Origin: Casuarina equisetifolia
Taxonomy: Eukaryota > Streptophyta > Magnoliopsida > Fagales > Casuarinaceae
NCBI GenBank assembly: GCA_028551475.1
Contig: CM052358.1
Coordinates: 5,768,501 to 5,832,500, forward strand
Reading direction: 5' to 3'
DNA length: 64,000 nt
Both the position numbers and the translations under genes were made by a program. The notes beneath the pieces were generated by a model, which was given only the letters and a program-made list of their open reading frames with translations, was not told the origin of the DNA and ran no database searches. Positions 22,816-35,727 of the stretch are shown here, in pieces (the stretch's first letter is position 1; the number at the start of each line of letters is the position of its first letter).

Positions 22816-25800
22816 ATGGCATCTACCGCTTCGACTGTGTCATGGACTTCTTCACTGAGGCATAGCTTGGGCGGAAACACGAACGAAGCCAGTAAAACAT
22901 CGGACAGAGGAACGGCCTTCGTGGTTTTGGCTCAGAAGAAAGCTACAAAGACACGAAAGGTAGAAATAGATTATCTTGCATGAAAAAGAAATGGGTTTCC
23001 TGTTATTATTCTACTATATTCTTGTTGGTGGAGTCTTTGCGTGCGTGCCTTTGTTCAGTTGCTAACAAAGTAGTAAGAAGAAACGAAAAAAGGAAGAAAA
23101 TTAGAATAAGCTTTTAGCTATCTCCTGACGATCAGAATTAGGATTTGAAAGTCTCCTTCTGTTTAGCGATATTGTTCACAGCTGGGCTGCTCCTGTCCCA
23201 ACTTTCTTTGCAACCAAATTGCTTGGCGATAAGAGAAATGAAAATGAAGTGAACCTTTGGAAAAGAATTATAACGAATTGTTTTTGGTGTGGGAGGGTCA
23301 GATAATTTTGAAAGAGGATGTGGCAGACCTTGGAAAGAAGGGACAGCTGCTTGAAGTGAAGGCAGGGTTTTACAGGAATTATCTGCTGCCCACAGGCAAG
23401 GCCCAGATTGTCAATGCCGCTCTGCTCAAGTAACGTATAACCGAAACCATCTTATCTTTATGTTAATTTCTTTGTCTCTCACATTTCAATTTAGTAGGAA
23501 CACCAATTATACGATATGCTGAGCAAGTATTCGATGTAAGAATTCAACATGGCCTGGGTCGAGTAAATTGGAGATTTTGTTGAAGGGAAAATGTATCCTA
23601 TGCTAATGGTCTATGCCTACCGTAAGTACGTGGAAACCATTAGGGAGTGTGTAGGTTGAACACCTAAAAGTAGGCATGCATTTCGGATTGGGAAGTATTG
23701 TATGCGAAGCTTGCATGATTACACTCTGGGGGATTCATAAAATTCTGAAACTCGAGTATCATATTTACAGTTGAAGGCCATAGTGACTCCCTGATTATAA
23801 AGAGATCTTGGGTTGTAATTTGGTAGTTATGGTTGCTTCCAGCTGGAAGACATGTCGTGGAGACTCCAGTGTTACTGTTTTTTATGGTGCTAATTTAGGG
23901 ACCTATCTCAGCTGTTAAGTGGGTATGCTCCTCACATTGTCAGTCAAGGTTTGAATCCTCTAGCCTAGCAAGTGCTTGGGTAAAGGACGTCTCAAGTATT
24001 GAAGAGTTGTCATTGTTTAGAATAATTTTCTGAATCCCCAAGATCAACCATCAGCTGTCTGTGTCCATCGTTCTTCTAAATAGCACCTGCAAATTGTTGC
24101 TAACTGCCCTACCTATAGAACCTTTTAACATGGTTACTTAATCAAATGTCAATACATCCAGTTATTCGTTAGGATTGCAAAGGTTGGAATTATTATTATT
24201 ATTTTTTTTTGGTTTGTGGGGGCAGGGGGTGTATGATTTAACCATTTTGAGGAAGCGTTGTCTGGCATGATTTAACACTATAAGAAGACTCTGATCAGGC
24301 ATTGATTTAGATCAAACAACGTGGGATGTTAGGCAATGCTTAGATGAGATTAAATGGTTGGCTGATTGGGAGCTCTAAGAGGCACTAATTGGTTGCTTTT
24401 ATGGAACGCTTGAAAGGGGAATTGTGGCTGAAGTTTGTGTTTGGAACCCAAAAATTTGTCTCAATCCATTGATAAGACACTATTTCAAGTCTGAACAAAC
24501 CATTTTGCCTCTTTATTGATCACCAAATAACATCTTTTGGTAAGGACATCCCACTGGATAAGATGAATTGTTCAACTCTGTAACTGCTCCTTATTCTGAG
24601 AGTTCATTCCGTGGTAAATGAGTAAAAATTCCACAGACCTTGATTTGTTGCAATGGCTCTCCAACCTTCCTGATCTAATCAAGAAGAAGGTGCATTTTTG
24701 AGGAAGTATGTGCCAGTTCTGCAAATGACTTAAAAAGTGAGAAATGGGAGTGCTTTGTTCTGCAGCCTGCAAAACCTAGCAGAATAGGGCACCCATTTCG
24801 GAGGGTATACAGCAAATGTGAGTTGTCAGAGGAGGTGGTCCCAAGTGAGAGGGTACTATAGTCAGTCAAATAGATATTATGGTGTAGAGTAATACAGTTA
24901 TGGATGGTTGGGTTATTTGATATTCAAAATGTAGTCTGGTGTACATCAGGTGTTCTGTATGTGTAAGTTGTGTGATGGATGAACAATGGAGAGAGTAATT
25001 TATGTCCTAGACAGTGTAGAAGCGGGTTAGATATGTATGTTTAGAGAGGGGAGTAAGGACTGTGTCTGTCAGTGGAAAAAGAAATCTATAATGCCTGTAG
25101 ATATGGTGTTGCTTTCCATCCAAAGTGTAAACTGAATGTAGTATCTATATTTCCTCACTTTGGGCTCATCATTATTTGACCACATGCCACCGTGACTCAT
25201 TATCATTTTCTCCATCTCCGGAGAGAGCATTCTCGGTGATATCAACTTCAAAATTTTCTTTATCTCCAACCTTCATATTACAGACTACTGAAGTCACTTA
25301 TCAGTAATCTCATCTAGCCAAAACTGCCTTCATTCTCAAATTCCATCACCCTTGACCTAAATCTAACGGATTGCATTTATTTTCCTTTTCTTTTTATTGT
25401 TTTCATCTTATGGCAATGGAACTGCATGATTGCCAAGAGTAGATAATCACGTCATAATTTTCTGGCAATTGCTCCACCAATTTGATTGTGTTGGTGGTGT
25501 ATTAAGTAATAATGCTTGCATTGAGGATATCTTGGTAGCTAAGGTGCAAATGGCAGTCTCGGTTGTTTTACAAAAGTGGCTTATCATGATTTCGACCCAA
25601 AGCTCTTATTCATGAGGGATTCAGAAACTTTTTATGATTGGAGGTTTTGGCCTCACAAATATTTGAATAGTCAATAGCACAGATGCTCTCGCGTTTGAGA
25701 AGAACAATTCTTTAAAGATTTCTAAAAGTTGAAAATCTGGGGAATTAATTTTTCTGTCTCAAACTTTTTCCTCTAGTCCCAAAGGAAGCAGCAGGGAGCA

Positions 25801-27465
25801 ATGCGACTATGATTTTGGTTGCCACCGTTGATTTGCCTCTTAATTTAATGTTGTGCATCTGCTACGTGCAAAATACTCATGAAGAGCTATATGAGGAAAA
25901 TATCGTTCTCAAAAAAACTGTAATATGTATATAAGAACTCACAATTAAAGTTCTTCTTCTTGTATAGGAATATTGAGTGACAAAATAATTGATTTCAATA
26001 GCTCATCCTTTATTCTGACATAAATTTTCTTTATTCTTCTCTAGGGAAATGCGAATGGAGGAGGAGAGAATTGAGGCTGAGAAAAAACGGGTATCAAAAC
26101 AAATAATTTATTTATCCCTCTACTTCTCCTGAACTGAAATTGGTTGAGGTTATACACTTGTAATAAATATATCCATGTTGTGCAACAATATTTTATTCAG
26201 AACTGGTTGAACTGCTGTTATGAATTACGCATATATATTTTGACCTAAGGCTAAAAATATGTGTACTTAAAACATTCGTGTGCCTAGACAATTTCTAATT
26301 GCATATATTTGACATGAGTTCTAGTGATTTTAGGATCCTGCATTTTGTTGCCATTATTATAAACCGAATAGCAGTCTGACGCTAACATACTGTTAAAACT
26401 GCCCATACTCCTATAAAATGTAATTAAGCTCCCAAGTTTCAAATAAGATCCAATTACTTCACTTCACTGCATGGGCTGTATCTTTGATTACATTTCTGTT
26501 CTTTCTTTTATTTATATAAACTTCTACTGGAGCTTTCCCCCCATTTTTTTTGTGTCCGTAGATCATCCATTACATAAAATATTATATTTCTTCAGGTTAT
26601 AGATGAGGCGCAGCAACTTGCGCTGATCTTTGAAACTGTTGGAGCTTTCAAGGTGAAGCGCAAAGGTGGGAAGGGGAAACAAATTTTTGGAAGGTAATTG
26701 GATCTAGTGCAGTATTAAGTAGTTACAAAATTTATTTTCTGGATATCTACTGAGGCGAAGATTCAATTGACAGTGTTACTGCTCAAGATCTTGTTGACAT
26801 AATTAAGGCACAACTTCAGAGGTACGACTATATCGATGCTCATATACTTACTTTTTCACTTATTCCACTGTAAGATATTCCATAACATCAGCTTTCAGGT
26901 ATTTTTGTTTATCTATAAGTCCACAATTTTCTGATATATTCTGAAGATTTTTGAAATAATACATAATGGTAAACTGTAATCTTAATCTTTTTCCACGCTA
27001 ATTCAGATTGCAATCCTCTCATACTGCCGTTTTTTCCTTGAACTTATTCCTGGGTCTTAGCTTTGCCTTTATGATGTTATCTCTGTGTTATTTCATGCAC
27101 TGTCTTAATTTATAAATCTCTCTGCACTGCCTCTAGCTACATTTCTTTTTTTCTTTTTTACAATGTTTTACAGATTAAGCTAGACAAGATTGTGATAAAT
27201 CTTGCATGACCTGTAGAAGTCAAGGTTTTGTGAACCTAGTAGCGTATGGTATACGATTTAGAGTATAGGGAACCACAAGTTTCTGGAGCCTATGCTTATT
27301 TGATGCTTGTGGGTGCTTAATTTCTATTAATGTTGCATCTATAGGGACGTGGACAAGCGAATTGTTTCTCTTCCAGAAATCCGGGAAACAGGAGAATATG
27401 TAGCAGAGCTGAAGCTTCACCCAGAAGTTACTGCTCGAGTGAGGTTAAATGTGTACGCTAATTAA
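22816..27465 (+). CDS. RPL9: plastid 50S ribosomal protein bL9, nuclear-encoded (6 exons)
   Basis: Exons are 22816-22959, 23302-23429, 26045-26090, 26596-26693, 26774-26821 and 27345-27465. They give 585 bases, 194 residues, with consistent phases and a TAA stop. The length matches the Arabidopsis plastid protein (about 197). Exon 1 (48 residues) is a typical chloroplast transit peptide, rich in Ser, Thr and basic residues with almost no acidic ones ([20 protein letters not shown]). The mature N-terminal domain starts at [16 protein letters not shown] and contains the bL9 signature GxxGxxxxVxxGFxxNYLxxxG, which binds 23S rRNA. The helical linker ([15 protein letters not shown]) is exon 3. The C-terminal domain ends [19 protein letters not shown]. 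bL9 sits at the base of the L1 stalk of the plastid ribosome. Intron 2 is 2.6 kb and holds nothing I recognise. Confidence 0.95.
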
Positions 27466-30153
27466 GGACAAGTAACCCTTTGATACCCCCGCCCTGGATT
27501 GAACGTGGGCTATTAGCTTTGCCATCTGGTGGAGAACTTTGAAGAGAGGATCACGTGTATCTACTTACCTGAAGGCTCCTCCATACCCTGGATAACCAAT
27601 CATTCAGAGTTCTTGGTTTTACATTATTGTGCAATTTTCTGCAAAATTACTTGGCCAACTGCTTTCTTATCTTTTTGTTGTTCACTTTTCTAAAGAAATT
27701 CTTGAGGACTAGACTTGGTCCCTATCCAGACTATTCTGCTATTGTGTGCTGGCGAAGAAATATGTGGCCAAGGATGCTGGACCAGATGTAAATGGAGTGA
27801 CTAATATTTTCCCGAACCAAGAATTGTTCTACGTACGACCTGCCCTTAATGGAAGCAAGGGAACTTAAAACCCCTACCAATTACCAAGATAAGATCAGCC
27901 TTGTAGCTCAATAACTTCTTAGGCCGAATGAATCCGAATATGCATTTGTTAAAAAAATCATGCTTTGTTGTCATCCGCGAGGCATGATTCATGCAGCATA
28001 GGATGTACTATTCCCGCTTCTTCTTCTCATTTTTTTTTTCTGTTGTTTCTTCGTTTCTTTTCTTTTCTTTTTTTTCATTTTTGTTTGTATTTTCCCCTCT
28101 GCCGAATTCGGAAAAGAAGATGCAGAGAAAGAGGAGAGGAAAGGGATTGGGGCAGTGGTTTTGCTTGATCCAGGCTTTTGATAAGGGAAGGCGACTGATG
28201 GAAATGACCTAAGGAGGTGAAAATGGGCTGTTTGATGAGATTGTGGACAAACTTTGGAAGTTGATGGTGAAAAAGAGGTTTGTCGGCAGCCGCCCTTTTT
28301 TTTTTCCCTCCTTTTATCGATAAAAGTCAAGCTGAGCGTAATAACATACTTGATAAGCTTAAAGAAAGTACGACAGAAGCATAGAAGAACCCTGACGCTA
28401 ACTCTAGAACTTTACATTCAGGATACTACCACTACATGAAACACAAAACACAAGTTAAGTGAAGTGAGCCCAGACAAAAATGGTAAGCAAAGGCTGAAGC
28501 CAAGTCACTTATCTCGGGGCGCCACTTGGAAAACATTAATTGCCTAAAACAATAGAGCGAGCAGAAGTTCATTCATTATCTTGATAGCTGATTGAAATCA
28601 GTGAAGGTAAGGGTAAAAAATAGAACCATAGCCCTACTAGCAGTGCCTGCATCTGACAGATTTATAGCGAGTTCTGTCATGATCCATGTCCGTTTGACAG
28701 AACAAATTGTACCTCAACAACAATCACAAGCTACAACTAACAGAACATTCACTACATATACATGAGGGCCTCCCTGATGTTAAGCACCGATTGCAGAAGG
28801 GGTTGTTGGCAATGAAGATCGTTTTTTGTGTTCATATAGAGCTTGACTTGTTCATAGTGGTTGAAATGTGTACATAGAAATTGTCTTAGCTTTGACCAAT
28901 GAATATGGAAACATTCAATCTCCAATCCCGTTGTAGCTCTTTTGGGATATTTGATTATTTCCTTAATCATCTCTTGATTATTTCTATGGTTAGATAGATA
29001 CTTTTTCATATAGGTAGTCACTGATTGTCAGACTCAAGTTATTTTTTGGAAATTAGATTCTTGAATACTAGGAAAATATTTTCTTCTATTTCTTTTTTGT
29101 ACTTTTTTTTTTTTCCATTGAACGTCTGGTCCTTTCTATTATAAATAGGACATAATATAGAAACAACTGGCATGAGAAAAGTAATACACAGCTACTTTAT
29201 GTTCTCGTTTTTATCTGTTATGAGCATGTTGGTCAGCCTTTATATGACAAGGTTTCCTTTGCCTCTAATTTGTTTATGCCCAATAACCGGACAGAAAATA
29301 AGACTATTAAAAAACTATGAAAAATAACCCTCCTTGATCACTCGGGGCAGATGACGAAGGATTTGATTCCATTTTTGTACGTGAGCTACCAAAGCTGAAA
29401 CGGATACCCAGCTCCGGATCCCCTGCACTGTCAGATATGCCGTAACCAAATGCTTTAAGCCGCAAAGACTGAAGAAAGTGGTTTCAGTAAATAAAGTCCG
29501 ACCTTTTAAACCGCATATCAGTCCCTTGAATTGAACGTAAACTATTGCAGAAAATGTAATTGCGCAATAAAGGAGGAAAAAAAGAAGGATGGAGAGATAT
29601 AGCATGGGCCGTTACAACTCAGTTGGCTGTCCATTTTATTCTTTGTCATTTAATGTAACGGAAGATGTTGGAGTGCGTATGTGGGTGAGCGAGAAAAAGA
29701 GTGTTTAGCTTTAGTTGTAATAAAGAACACACAAAGGGAACCTAATCCACGACTTTTGGTTGTGGTGGTGGTGCTGCCAAACCCTCACCATGCCATCCCA
29801 CGCCGTATCCTTTCTGTCCTTCTTGATTGCTACACGTAGCTATCCCAACTCGAGAAGAAGCTACCAAATTCGGAGGTTAAAAAAAAAAAGATGGAGAGAT
29901 GCCCCATCGGTACCACTTTTCGTGAATGGAAAGCAACCGTGAACGCTAACCACTTACTCAAAGTATTCAACTTCGACCAGTAGATTACCCGCGAAGCCGA
30001 CTGATAAAAAGGGAAAAAAAAAAGATAAAAGATCATTGATAGAGAGGACGACACAAAAATAGTTCAAAGAACTCATAATTCTGAACGAGATTATGTCAAA
30101 ATAATGGTAATAATTCATATTGATCTATAATTAACAATCTTTTCCTCCTGTTC
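27466..30153. other. intergenic region between bL9 and the ZAT-like gene
   Basis: This holds the 3' ends of two convergent genes. It includes pyrimidine-rich low-complexity DNA at about 28.0-28.1 kb, which produces spurious Phe/Ser-rich frames, and AT-rich sequence without recognisable coding content. I see no RNA gene. Confidence 0.5.
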
Positions 30154-31035
30154 CTAGTAATGGCAATCCACTAAGGCTGAGGCGGAGAAGACAAGTCTCT
30201 GTTGGTTCGACGTCAGGTGGAACTTGGAATCGTCTTCTGGTGCCGGAAGATTAAGATCTAAACACAGAATATCTCTTGGTTTGATCCCAACGTGTTGAGA
30301 CTCCATAGTGGCGTTCGCGTCAGTGCTCATGACCACCTGGGTGCTTGTTGAAGCCCTATGCCGCCTCATGTGACCGCCGAGGGCTTGACCGGATGTAAAT
30401 TCTAAACCACAAATGGAGCACTCGTGGATTTTGGCCTTGCTGCTATGGAAACCTTTACCGGCTACTTGTAGAGGTCTTGATGGGGTACTGTTCAGACTGA
30501 ATTGCGCTTCTTCAAGGTATTCCGTAGACACTGTTGTTGTCTCTTTTCTCTGCTCTACGATGGCCTTCGGCTTCTTGTGGCTCGCCCGGTGCCCACCTAG
30601 CGCTTGAAACGACGGGAAAGTCCGGTTACATGTCTTGCACTCGTAGAAGTAGAGCCCCGCCTTGCTGGTCACAGCGGTGGCAATCTCCGGGAACTTTTGG
30701 GTGTCAAAGCTTTCCATCTGCCCGTTCTTTTCCACAGGTTGCCTTGGCCCCCCGCCTTGGGCTAACAGAATTAGGCAATTGGCCATCTCTTCCTCTTCCC
30801 CGTTGCTCTCGTATGCGTCGCCAGAGTTTGTCGCCGACGAAAGCGAACCATATTCTCCCCCTTCGCAACAGCCGTCGTCGCTATTGCCAGTGCCAACTAC
30901 GCCACAACCACTGGATGAGCTGGAAGCGAGAGAACAACACAGGGCCGATGGTCTTTGGCGCTTACTACGCTTGCCTTTGACGATGTCGATCTGATCCTTA
31001 GACTTAACTACCTCCTCTTGGCCCTCCATATCCAT
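30154..31035 (-). CDS. ZAT5: ZAT5-like C2H2 zinc-finger transcriptional repressor
   Basis: This is an intronless 293-residue protein, as is usual for the C1-2i class. The order of parts is: a basic nuclear-localisation stretch KGKRSKRQRP (20-29), a Ser/Gly-rich and acidic region, an L-box-like segment EEEMANCLILLAQGG (81-95), finger 1 (C133, C136, H149, H153), finger 2 (C206, C209, H222, H226), and an EAR repression motif in LDLNLPAPEDD (259-269). Both fingers carry the plant-specific QALGGH core. EAR motifs recruit TOPLESS-type corepressors, and ZAT proteins act in stress and defence responses. The N-terminal basic box and overall layout are closest to ZAT5; ZAT14 or ZAT18 relatives are alternatives. 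Two Met codons lie at residues 1 and 3, and either could start translation. A long open frame on the opposite strand is a shadow of this gene. Confidence 0.92.
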   Translation of the reverse strand: MDMEGQEEVVKSKDQIDIVKGKRSKRQRPSALCCSLASSSSSGCGVVGTGNSDDGCCEGGEYGSLSSATNSGDAYESNGEEEEMANCLILLAQGGGPRQPVEKNGQMESFDTQKFPEIATAVTSKAGLYFYECKTCNRTFPSFQALGGHRASHKKPKAIVEQRKETTTVSTEYLEEAQFSLNSTPSRPLQVAGKGFHSSKAKIHECSICGLEFTSGQALGGHMRRHRASTSTQVVMSTDANATMESQHVGIKPRDILCLDLNLPAPEDDSKFHLTSNQQRLVFSASALVDCHY

Positions 31036-33078
31036 CAGAGAGCACCAAAAGAGTTACAGAGGAAGAAAGGAAGAAAGAAAGTAGGAATATTAAAAGTGCA
31101 AGAACAATTTGACAAGAGAAAGAAGGGAAGCAATGAAGTGGGCGGGGTGGGCGTTATTATATATAGCAAACGATAAGAAGCTGGCTGTTGTCGTTTACAA
31201 GGGAATAATAAAAGTGTGGCCTGCGGGAGTCAAATGCCGCCCCTAGGAAGCAGTTATCCTAAACAGGTCAGCCACCAAGCTCGTCCGCCCGTTTCCAGCC
31301 TTGGCGGTGTTACTGCCAATAAAAGTTTTTTCTCTCAACGCGCTTTAAATTGCACGTAAGCGTAAGCGTCAATCAGGACAACAGCTTTTCTTTTATGGCT
31401 AAACTCAACGTAATCCTAATTCTGGAAAAGCTAGGCCGCCGTTTCGTAACTGATCAACCGAGTTTCTCTTTGTTTTCTTACTTCTCTCGTGTGTGGATGA
31501 TCGGAAAGACAACATTTACGTCCGTTTCTCACTCTGTTTCACACACTCTGCCCACCATGTCACGAATAAGCACAACCCATTGCACGTTAAAGCGTTGCAC
31601 CCTCATTCGCTACATGTCTTCTTAAGAAAAATGGAAGAAACCGCCAATAGTTTTCATTGAGAACGTGATGTTTACAACAAGAATATGACATGGATATTCT
31701 GGGGGCTGTTCCATGGAGGTTTGTGTAAAGGAAGTGAACTGCTTTGTGGCGTTATAGAGCTTGTTTGTTGAGCAAATAATGCCTGTGCTTAAGTTTCAAG
31801 TATAATTGATAACAAAGTAAAGTTTGCATAACAGGTTAGATGGAGAACAGTTTATTTATTCATTAATTGTAGTATGACCTCATCTTGAATGTCTTATATT
31901 CCGAATCTCCAGTACAAGTTCGATGGATATCTAATCAGGTTGCATCATTTGGAAGCTAAGCAATTTCTTTTCTTTTTGATTTTTTCAATTAGACGGAATT
32001 GAATCTTGTGTTGCAGCCACTTTATTTTAATGATTTTGTCCCATAGATTTGTGAAAGGCTCTGCATTTCAAATTCCCTTCACCTAGAACTTAAGTTTATC
32101 GGGGAAGGAAGAAGGGATAATTAAGAAAATTCAAAAACTAATTTATGAATAGGAAGAATAATTCAATACTTAAATATTAGTAGAGAATAATATATTTTGG
32201 GAACATAATTTTTGAGCTTAATACTTTTATGCTTACTCAACATACCCAAGAAACTTAAAGTTGAATGAACATTAAAAAAGTGGATCAACTTATTTATGAT
32301 ATCATGTATGTATACTAAAGTCTAAACTAAAGACTAAATCATAAATGAGGAAATAATTGACATCCCTCTTAAAGGGATGTCTTCAAATTATCATTTTCAG
32401 TATTTACTTCCCCAAATTAATATTTTCATGTCCTTTTATACTATAATAGATTTTGATTTCCAGGGACATTAAACCTATTGCATGATTTGCACGTCATCTT
32501 TGAATATAAAAATTGTTAACTACCCGTTTATGGGCAATATTTATGTTTTAGTTTTAAAATTTTATGGTGAAATTTTGGACATATTCTTAAATCAACATGA
32601 AGTGTAAAAGCCACTAATACTCCATGAACAATTTTTTTTATTTCAAATATCTAATATACAACAAAAGAACTATATATAAATAATAATAAAAAGATCAGTA
32701 GGTGTGTGAGTGTTTAAAAAAAATATATGAGAAACGTCTTTTAGATATACTAGAAGTAACCAAATTGCTGATTACGTTAGAACCCCTAAAGAGTAACCGA
32801 ACCACTATTTCAATCGATATGGTCACTTTTTTTAACCCCATTCCTTTCTTCGTTTTTCTTGTAATCATTTTTTGCATTCTATAACGATAAAGGGACTTTT
32901 CGGATTCTTAAAGTCTGAAAAAAGTGCACATTTTTATTTTCTATCCATTTTCACTAAGCTAACGAGTAGAGGAGATGGACTTTGCACCTAACAGTAGTTG
33001 AAGAGGATCATATTGTAAGTGGCAGTTTAGGGTTAGGTAAGAAGAAGTTTTAGCTTAGAACCAAAGGATAAAGAACAG
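31036..33078. other. 5' flank of the ZAT-like gene and AT-rich intergenic DNA
   Basis: The first 130 bases hold the likely leader and TATA box. Beyond about 31.7 kb the sequence is AT-rich with short biased frames. Nothing else is recognised. Confidence 0.45.
31155..31166 (-). promoter_or_regulatory. probable TATA box of the ZAT-like gene
   Basis: On the minus strand CTATATATAATA lies 120-130 bases upstream of the start codon at 31035. It is the best TATA match in that interval. Confidence 0.5.
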
Positions 33079-33291
33079 ATGATGACAGCAGTGGGTACTC
33101 TTCTTTGCCAACCTTCCGGCTTTCATCTCTTTCTCGGTTTGGGTGTCACCGCCGCCACTTATACTTTTTGGGAATGGTGGGTAGTGGAATTCCGTATCTG
33201 GCTTGCGTTTCGTCCTTCTACTACGGAGGTGGAGCATAAAACTTTAAGCTTGAGAAGTACCAAATCATCGTCAAGACCCCATCTTGAGTAG
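33079..33291 (+). other. unassigned small open frame of 70 codons
   Basis: The frame starts at ATG 33079 and ends with TAG at 33289-33291. Its predicted peptide has a hydrophobic aromatic stretch (LFLGLGVTAATYTFWEWWVV) followed by a polar Ser/Lys tail. The stretch is clearly richer in GC than the surrounding DNA and has a purine-rich leader. I recognise no family, and overlapping minus-strand frames are also open, so this may be a gene remnant or chance. Confidence 0.2.
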
Positions 33292-35566
33292 AATATCAAA
33301 GAGGCTATCAACACAACCCCCTCGATAACCACAAGAACCATTGAAATTCCGTTCTCCAGAAGAATCAGTTCTTGCTCGAGAGAAATTACTTCTCAGTAAG
33401 TGGCGGCTACAATATTCTGACAACTGTGAGACCCTGACTCGGCTGCACTATGAATTGGCAGGTCCGAGTTACAGTTTGGGTAGGTTGTTAACAAAGAATT
33501 GGAGATAAAATTAGTAAGGTTAGTTTAGTCTTTTAGAACGTAAAAGTGAGCATAAATAAGTAAACTAACTATCATATATAGTCAGTAATGAGAGAAATCC
33601 TCTAACGTCATAATAAATAAGAGTCGTTAATGGATTTGAATACTAGCAAGAATTGTTTTTATTCAATTTATGTGACTTTGGTCTCTAATACTCCCCACAC
33701 ATTAAACATATTTTAAATTTAAAATCAAATGAGGTAGAGCAAATGTTTCTTACATACTAAACATATTTTAAATATTCAAGGTTGACAAGAGTTGTAATAA
33801 ATCAACTTAAGATCTACTATTATGTTAGAGATAAGTTATAGTTTCATTTTAAATTTAACTCATGTGTTAAGAAAATATTTTTATATTTAAATACACAAAG
33901 ATTATACTTTTCTTAGTGTGAAACTTTCATCACCAACAATAACAATACTTGATCTCTCATTACCAATTATCCCAACATGAACATTGGCAAAAATTGTATT
34001 TCCGCGAGTACTAAGAGGCAAACCAATGTGCCTTGCTCTTTTACTAAAATAAAATATTAGTCCTAGATTACCACTATTGTTGTAGCTACTTGGTTGTGCA
34101 CACTTCTCAAAGACCTTGATGTTACTCAATCTAAACAGTGATCTTGCATTTTAATCTTACATCTCACTATCAAACCTTTCTTTTATGGAAGAACAAAACA
34201 CATGGGAAAATAAATTTTCACTTTGTCAAGGAAAAATCTGCCTTAACATCTAACCACCAGACACATACATACTCTCATGAAGCTAGATTGCCAGTATCCT
34301 CACCTAACTGTTACCAAAAATCAGCTTCTTTTCATTCATATGCAAACTTGGTGTAGTTCCTACTTCAAGTTTAAAGGGAAATGTTAAGTAACCTCAACAA
34401 ACGTAGCATCCTAACTTGGAGAAGAAATATGCTAAGCAAGATCATAGAGCATCAAAGTTATCTTTATTGATGGAAAAAAAAAAAACACCGAAATGAAGAT
34501 TGGCAGCCGAAAGGAAACCATGAACAACATTCCTATTGCAGTTGCAAATTCTGTTTCAATTTGTTATTGTAAAACAACATAAAATTCAGTCCATTTACTT
34601 TGTTTTTCTGTTCCAACTAGCTTCTATATTCTTATAACAAATTTATGCTTGATTCCATGTTTAGAATTCATTATGATTAGGATGCTTTGGTCACTACTTC
34701 CACCAAATATGTTCTTCAACCGTATGTGTCGCATATGAAACTGTCAACTAATAACAGACGTGGTAGCGTATCTGAGAGATTGACTTGCTTCATGTCCATG
34801 GGATGATATGAACCGTGAATAAGAATAATGACAAGGTTCTTTCTAGATGATACTGTGGGGAATAAAATCTTGAAAAAGGAGCCAAATATGGCGTTAAGTG
34901 AGGCACAATATAAGATAATGGAGTGTGACATTATTGTGCGATTATGAAGTTTGTGCCATTCAGTCATTGGCATATAGTATCTTCACTCCAAGCTTAACTC
35001 AAGTGAGCGGCATGTAGTTCCTTTCTTTTCGTTTCCTTTTTTTTTTTTTTCTTTTTCATGTGAAGCATGGACCTACGTGCATTTCTGAAAATGATGGTTG
35101 AATTTTTGGCGCTGAAAGTTAGTTGTTTTTATTTGTCCCTAATGCCCAGTGGACAAGTTGCGATTCTTCTATTCTTAGAAGTCAGAAACAGAGAAGAAAA
35201 AAGAAAAAAAAATTTCGAGAACGCGTAATCCAAAGAAGTTCTTCCATTAAACCCTGTGAAGAAAAACTTATTACCAAAATCTTACTTTTGCCAGTACTTC
35301 TTTTTGAGGCTTAAACTAATAGTAGAAATTGCTTAAAGAATCAGCGAACTGAGTAGCTGGCCTGTTCATGGTAATGTTCGTATGTCAACGGAGAGTCGAC
35401 TTTGTTACTTGAAAGAAGATTTGACATCAAATCGATCGATAGTCAATGATATTATATATATACATGTCAGACGGACAAGCTTCTCGAAAATGGGCAATGC
35501 AAGACAGATAAATTAATAGAAAAAATCCAGATCCTTTATAAGAAGGAAAGTAAGCTCCTGAACACC
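33292..35566. other. intergenic AT-rich DNA, no gene seen
   Basis: There is a minus-strand open frame at 33902-34129 whose product I cannot place, and several short frames of biased composition. No RNA gene or terminal repeat is recognised. Confidence 0.4.
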
Positions 35567-35677
35567 CTAAATTGTACTAAATGTCCGAAGTTTCGCCTCT
35601 GCCACATGGGTGAGTGCCAAGCGAATCTGCAGGCCGGCGTTGTCGCCTATGTAATTGCAGTAGAAGTAGAAGTCCAT
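35567..35677 (-). other. unassigned short open frame with protein-like composition
   Basis: On the minus strand an ATG at 35677 opens 36 codons (MDFYFYCNYIGDNAGLQIRL at the start) to a TAG at 35567-35569. The frame continues open upstream for at least 16 codons (reading LLISPPNPPKTTH just before the Met). Codon-like composition in an otherwise AT-rich, stop-dense region suggests a fragment of a former gene or a small gene. The family is not recognised. Confidence 0.2.
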
Positions 35678-35727
35678 ATGGGTTGTCTTGGGTGGGTTAG
35701 GAGGTGAGATTAGTAGTCTCAGATGGC

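Noticed and set aside
24181-25620. Possible gene inside intron 2 of the bL9 gene
   Set aside because: The open frames are short on both strands, unrelated to one another and without recognisable content.
27965-28212. Phe/Ser-rich open frames
   Set aside because: They fall in a pyrimidine-rich low-complexity run, overlap one another in different frames, and lack any recognisable domain.
30534-30980. 148-codon open frame on the plus strand
   Set aside because: It lies wholly antisense to the ZAT-like gene. It results from the GC-rich coding sequence and has no motif of its own.
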